A stretch of DNA of 64,000 nt, from positions 22,979,237-23,043,236 of the forward strand of contig OX388307.1 in assembly GCA_947579605.1 (NCBI GenBank), written 5' to 3'. Origin of the DNA: Athripsodes cinereus. Taxonomy: Eukaryota; Arthropoda; Insecta; Trichoptera; Leptoceridae. Below, in pieces: positions 59,561 to 64,000 of this stretch. Position numbers and translations under genes: made by a program. The notes beneath the pieces were generated by a model. That model did no database searches. It was given only the letters and a program-made list of their open reading frames with translations, and was not told the DNA's origin. The first letter of the stretch is position 1. Each line of letters begins with the position of its first letter.

Positions 59561-60235
59561 ATGGAGTTTTACAAAATCAACGTCGACTCAATCAATTAAT
59601 TTTATAGTTTTCTTTCGTAGTATGTGAATTATTTTGAATCTTGTGAATTCAAAGTTACAAAACGTATGGTAAATTTATAATTTGCTGTCGCAATGGCAGA
59701 TCTCGTTGTCAGATACATTACGTGTAACGCTTCATGTCTGATGTTAGACCTCGTAAGAACCCCCTCTGTACCTAAAGGCATCCGCATCATGCAATGCTTG
59801 TCTGCTATTAAGTAAGTATGCAATTTACCCTATGGAGGTATAATTATTATGCTAATGCAAATACAGAACGAGTGTAACATTTAGTAAGGCGATTTTCATA
59901 TTTATTATTATTTTGACAATTAACACCTTTAAGGAATCGTACTACATGGACGTTTAAGTAGCGAACTGGTAACAGTAAACTAGAAGTAGTATTGATAAGA
60001 ATTGGTATGAATTGTGTTCAATAAATAAATCATTTCAAGTAGTTAGACATCAACGCAAGTGAGCGCGCGATGTGAGTAGTTACGAAACCAAACACTGTAG
60101 TAAACATTTCATTGTTTAGTAATTAAACATTTAGTTTCTCGATAAATTCCATTATAATATAATGGTTTATTTATTTGAGGTAAAAAACACAAATGTTTTA
60201 GGCTTTTTTTTAATAATATAGTGCTCTAGCTCTGA
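59561..60235. other. AT-rich DNA without recognisable features
   Basis: Apart from the sequence flanking the inverted elements, nothing could be identified. Confidence 0.5.
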
Positions 60236-60352
60236 CTTACTTTAGTCATTGTCAAACTAATTTTACTGTATGTCGTGTTGCTACTTAAATATTTTATCTT
60301 GGTCTAAACAATGTCTTTAAAAATATGATTCTATATAATGCAACATTTATTT
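60236..60352 (-). mobile_element. Decayed single arm of the 58913-59560 element
   Basis: TCATTGTCAAACTAATTTTA, GTCGTGTTGCTACTTAAATA and GATTCTATATAATGCAACAT follow the order of the left arm with many changes. Read on the minus strand, the motif keeps TTGACAA-T and a stem GACT/AGTC, but GAAA is replaced by AGAG. It is older than the intact pair. Confidence 0.6.
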
Positions 60353-62520
60353 TGGGAAAAAAATTGGGATAAAAATAGTAAAACTTAAACTATTTGTGTT
60401 TGTTTACAAAAATTGAAACAGAGTATTAGAAAATAAACTACATCTCAATCAATAAAATGGTGTATATTATTTCATTAATAATTATGACTTAATAAGAGTT
60501 ATTGGTACAAGTTATTTTAATTACCTATCCGTTTACATTAAGCTCGATAACAATTTAAAAATGAAATATATGTCTCAAATAAATAATCAATTGAAGCAAT
60601 GAAATTTGATTGTTTTCTCCTGTAGTGTGTGTATGTGCATGGCCGCCAGTATCATCTTCATGTCTGTATTTACATATTAATAATATTATATTTTATGATG
60701 CTTAGATATAAACTATCACCGTGTTTACATAAATTAACTGATATTTGTGTGTTAATGAATTATTTAATTTATGATTCATAATTACTATTTGCTCTACTTA
60801 AATAATTATCGTATATGGTAATATTTTATACATTATGGTAATGTTGATAGCTTTGTTGTATAGGCCCGTATCTTTTGTGAAAAATATTATCATACTTTAA
60901 ATATATTGTTATTTCTTTTCAATATCGGTGGTCGAAACAACAAAACAATGATACACATATACTATTTGGTAATGTCTTTTTACAAAGATAAAGTTTTGCT
61001 ATAATAGTTTTAATTACCTAATGCCCTAATTAAATAACATAAGTTACTTATAGAAATATAAAAATTTAAAAACCATTGAAATACAATTTTTGAAAATAAC
61101 AATATTCTAACACAGCAAAATACATGTTACATTTCCATTTTCAGGTATGCCAGTGTTGTTTTTTGTGAACCAATAAGCCTTTGAAGTTGTGTCAAGAGAT
61201 TATTCAGCAGATAAAATCGTCTTTGAAATAGCTACATCATGTTCTCAGTCTCAAAAAACTTACTCCATTTGTTGTTCCGTGAAAAATAACAACGGGATCT
61301 ATTTTTGTATGGCATACAAAACCAATCAATTTTAAATTATTGTTAAAGTTAATTAAAACATAATTTAGTCCAAATATTTTGCAATATCACTTAAATCATT
61401 ACATTATTATTATTATTAATATTATTGAAATTGACCGCGTATGATAAAACGTTATGATGCGAAAATAATGTTTTTGCGAATCTTCCATACTCCACACCTG
61501 GCCGTAGTCGGAGTCATTGGATTGAGATAATGAGCCCCTTAGGGAGGTTAGTTGATTATTTACTAAATAGTCTGATGCAGCCGAGAGAATCTCACCAATC
61601 CAGTCAAGGTATTAATATTAATTCCGCTTCAATTTGCAATTTCACGCCGTGGGAAATTTGAATATTTAGAATTATGATTACATACGCATCTTATCCTCAG
61701 CAAAAATGTTCATAAAGTAACCTAACCCAATACTTCACATTACTTTATATCCCTTAGATCTCGTTGCCGTTAATGCTTGTATTTTTTGTCACACTCGCCA
61801 GTTTCTCGCACATCACACGAGGTACCTACCAACATGCTAAAAAAGGCTTGCATATCTTTATTTTTTTATTTATTTGTTATTTTTCCAGTATTATTATGGT
61901 ATTTTATTTATTTACACTTCGCAATTAAGATTCGAATAAAAGTTATAAAATTCAACTTGATATCCTGATGTTAATTACTCATAGTAACTTATCAAATGCT
62001 TTTAATTAAACTTTTTATGATTAGAAAAATCAAAGACCTTAAAGCTTATTATCTAATTTAATAGCCGTAACAAACAACGGTGATTTCATTTTGTCTTAAC
62101 CTGCACATAACTTAAATACACGATATGATCTTGCTATACTTCTACTCCATTTTCGTTACCTACCTAATGATGATTATAAGTATATTGTTTATGTTTTCAT
62201 ACGAAATACAATACTTAGTCAGTCCACCCTTCATTTATTTTGATATTTGATTATACCTACGCTATCTCTATATTACATTGTACTATTTACGCAATAAATG
62301 TTTTGAATTGGTAGTCAGTAATCGGCGGTAACGTTTTGGAATCGATTGGATAATTACCTGTCTTCATAATACAAGCATTATATGTACTTATTGCTTATTT
62401 ATTTACATAAGTTTTTGTAAAATGTTCCAGAAAAAAATATATAATAGCAAGGTCTAGGTTGTCATGTTTCTAGAATCTAATTCTTCACTTGTATTCCACT
62501 GTAAGTTAAGTTACGGTGTG
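60353..62520. other. AT-rich DNA, one GC-richer patch
   Basis: A less AT-rich patch at 61490-61610 (CACACCTGGCCGTAGTCGGA, GAGCCCCTTAGGGAGG) has no interpretable frame. Nothing else was found. Confidence 0.5.
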
Positions 62521-62575
62521 GTGGAATGAGTGTATTTATGTATGGTGGAATGAGTGTATTTATGTATAGTGGAAG
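62521..62575. repeat. 24-bp tandem duplication, about 2.3 copies
   Basis: GTGGAATGAGTGTATTTATG starts at 62521 and again at 62545, and a partial third copy (GTGGAAG) at 62569. The copies are nearly identical. Confidence 0.9.
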
Positions 62576-63015
62576 GCCTTATCAGCAAATACGTGAGGCT
62601 GAATGAACTATCACACTCACGATGACTTAATTACTCACGAGGTGTTATCTGAATACATCGAAAATATTATTCTATAATATATACTTATTATAGAATATCT
62701 CTGGTTAGAGCACAAGAGTAGGAGCTTGCTGCGGGACATACATAAGACAGAGGCCATGAATAATTTTTCATATTATTACTAAGTATTAGAGGATTATCTG
62801 ATGCAGCTTACCAATGTGCTCCTAGCTCTTTACTATAATTAAGAAGTTTAGGAATGATCTGACATTGGTCGGGTTTAATGAATAACATAATATTATTTGG
62901 CTATCACAATATCTCATACCAATGAGATAATCAGCGGACAGCACAAGTTTGTAATATTATTTAATATTTTAACCGCTTACATTCATTAATTACACTTACA
63001 TATATGTATATAATA
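62576..63015. other. AT-rich DNA without recognisable features
   Basis: Nothing identifiable. Confidence 0.55.
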
Positions 63016-63138
63016 TCCCGTGGAGTCAAGAATAGGTCTCTCACTCTTTGTTATTAGTTTTCAAGTGTCCTGCAACGGGCAAATGTTCATAGAAGAGCAC
63101 GTTTAAGATATTTAACATCTTTAGTTCAGCGATGATGA
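63016..63138 (+). mobile_element. Mini-RTE derivative, split by an insertion
   Basis: The head CCCGTGGAGTCAAGAATAGG, CCTGCAACGGGCAAATGTTC and TAGTTCAGCGATGATGA follow the family order. The next family segment (GCCACCTGTCCTGAATGTC, ATTGGCAC) resumes only at about 63327. About 185 bp of AT-rich sequence, starting TATTTATTTATTTATTTAAT, has therefore been inserted. The resumed part runs straight into a CA microsatellite at the place where the full copy has GGCACGAAG. Confidence 0.65.
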
Positions 63139-63326
63139 GATATTTATTTATTTATTTAATTTTATAAAGTTATAATTATACCTTAAAAATAACTTATAAC
63201 AAACATAAATTAACTTACTTACTAAACTTACAACAATACACTCGCTCAGTCGCCTTCCATTCCCAACATTCATACATTACATTCATACAGGGTGTCACGA
63301 TACCCAATCATCAAAATTATTTATAT

Positions 63327-63410
63327 GCCACCTGTCCTGAATGTCACTCCTATTGGCACACACACACACACACACACACCCTCACACACATACACACACA
63401 CACACACACT
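63327..63410. repeat. Mini-RTE remainder and (CA)n microsatellite
   Basis: The first 30 bp are the continuation of the split mini-RTE. From 63357 on there are two CA-rich blocks separated by CCCTCACACACAT. The microsatellite probably grew from the GGCACG word of the element. Confidence 0.7.
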
Positions 63411-64000
63411 TACATTACGTTGAGATTTATTTAGTTTTCATTCAACTTTTTATAAACAATTTAAGAATTTCTATTACAAAAACTATAATAAATATTTATA
63501 CAACATAAATTATGTGGCTCTCAAGTATGTAGTTAATATTTAATATTTTATTCATTTACCGATGCACTCATTAAAAATAAGTAAAATAAATATTTGAGTA
63601 TTCTACGAAATAATTGTTGATTCTTGATGAAAAAGAAATTAAATTTAATGTTCTTGTATGAAAGGAATATTTGAAATTTCACACTACAATGTATTCGTTA
63701 TTATTATAAAACTTTAATGTGTTATAAAAATAAACGAAATGTTCTCAGACGACTCTTTGTTACTACTGAACATGCTCACCTATTGCAACATGCGATAATG
63801 CAAAAATAAAAACACGTCAGTTGGCAGTCACGTCATATGAGTTACTCGAAAAAGAGAATATAAATAATTAGGGTAGAGATTCTCAAAAGATTGTTATAAT
63901 GTTACAATGGAAGAAATAACCTAAGATAGTTTACACTTGCCATTACACAATCATTATCACTATTTTCATATATTTCTTTGATAATTGTACATAGATAGTT
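63411..64000. other. AT-rich DNA without recognisable features
   Basis: Nothing identifiable up to the window edge. Confidence 0.6.

Noticed and set aside
59629..59823. 64-codon minus-strand frame next to the large inverted element
   Set aside because: No similarity to a reverse transcriptase or nuclease could be seen; too short to support a claim.

Overview
The window is an AT-rich stretch of animal nuclear DNA, most likely from a moth or butterfly. The grounds are: tRNA-derived SINEs with an intact B box, several non-LTR retrotransposon families with short tandem-repeat tails, very frequent TACCTAC/GTAGGTA words of the kind common in lepidopteran intergenic DNA, and the absence of compact genes. 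Species and chromosome cannot be told. I found no intact host protein-coding gene. One short candidate exon (6780-6959, minus strand) and two GC-richer islands (12600-12740, 44915-45107) are the only places that might belong to host transcripts, so the window reads as a long intron or a gene-poor intergenic region.

Layout. 0.9-5.6 kb: a SINE, a TIR element with a palindromic element nested in it, a LINE 3' end split by a mariner-like MITE, and a second palindromic element. 12.6-21.4 kb: a decayed jockey-type LINE with a 64-bp tandem array inside it, a second SINE, a nearly full-length but dead RTE-type LINE (15526-18695, minus), and a 5'-truncated R4-like LINE with a restriction-like endonuclease (19845-about 21375, plus). 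22.9-31 kb: LINE tails, a 62-bp tandem array, two tails of another LINE family, a truncated second RTE copy and short RTE derivatives. 31-47 kb: mostly featureless AT-rich DNA with scattered repeat relics. 47-60.4 kb: a cluster of inverted-repeat elements carrying hammerhead-like motifs. 60.4-64 kb: mostly plain DNA with one RTE derivative and a CA microsatellite.

How the parts relate. (1) The RTE element at 15.5-18.7 kb appears to be the relative of a short derivative present at about eight places. The derivative carries the RTE 5' end (the start-codon region) joined to the RTE 3' terminus, with nearly all of the coding sequence missing: an internally deleted mini-LINE that was probably mobilised in trans. 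(2) At least eight loci carry a motif resembling a hammerhead ribozyme: a core, a covarying stem II, GAAA, a very short stem III and a U-H site. Most lie in inverted pairs reading outward from the centre. One group has the canonical CTGATGA core. A second group has T and A at positions 3 and 8 in place of C and G, which would keep the 3-8 base pair. The arrangement (inverted terminal repeats, about 40-bp extension, 12-13 bp flanking direct repeats) fits Penelope-like element ends, although no Penelope reverse transcriptase is present here. This group is the most interesting content of the window.
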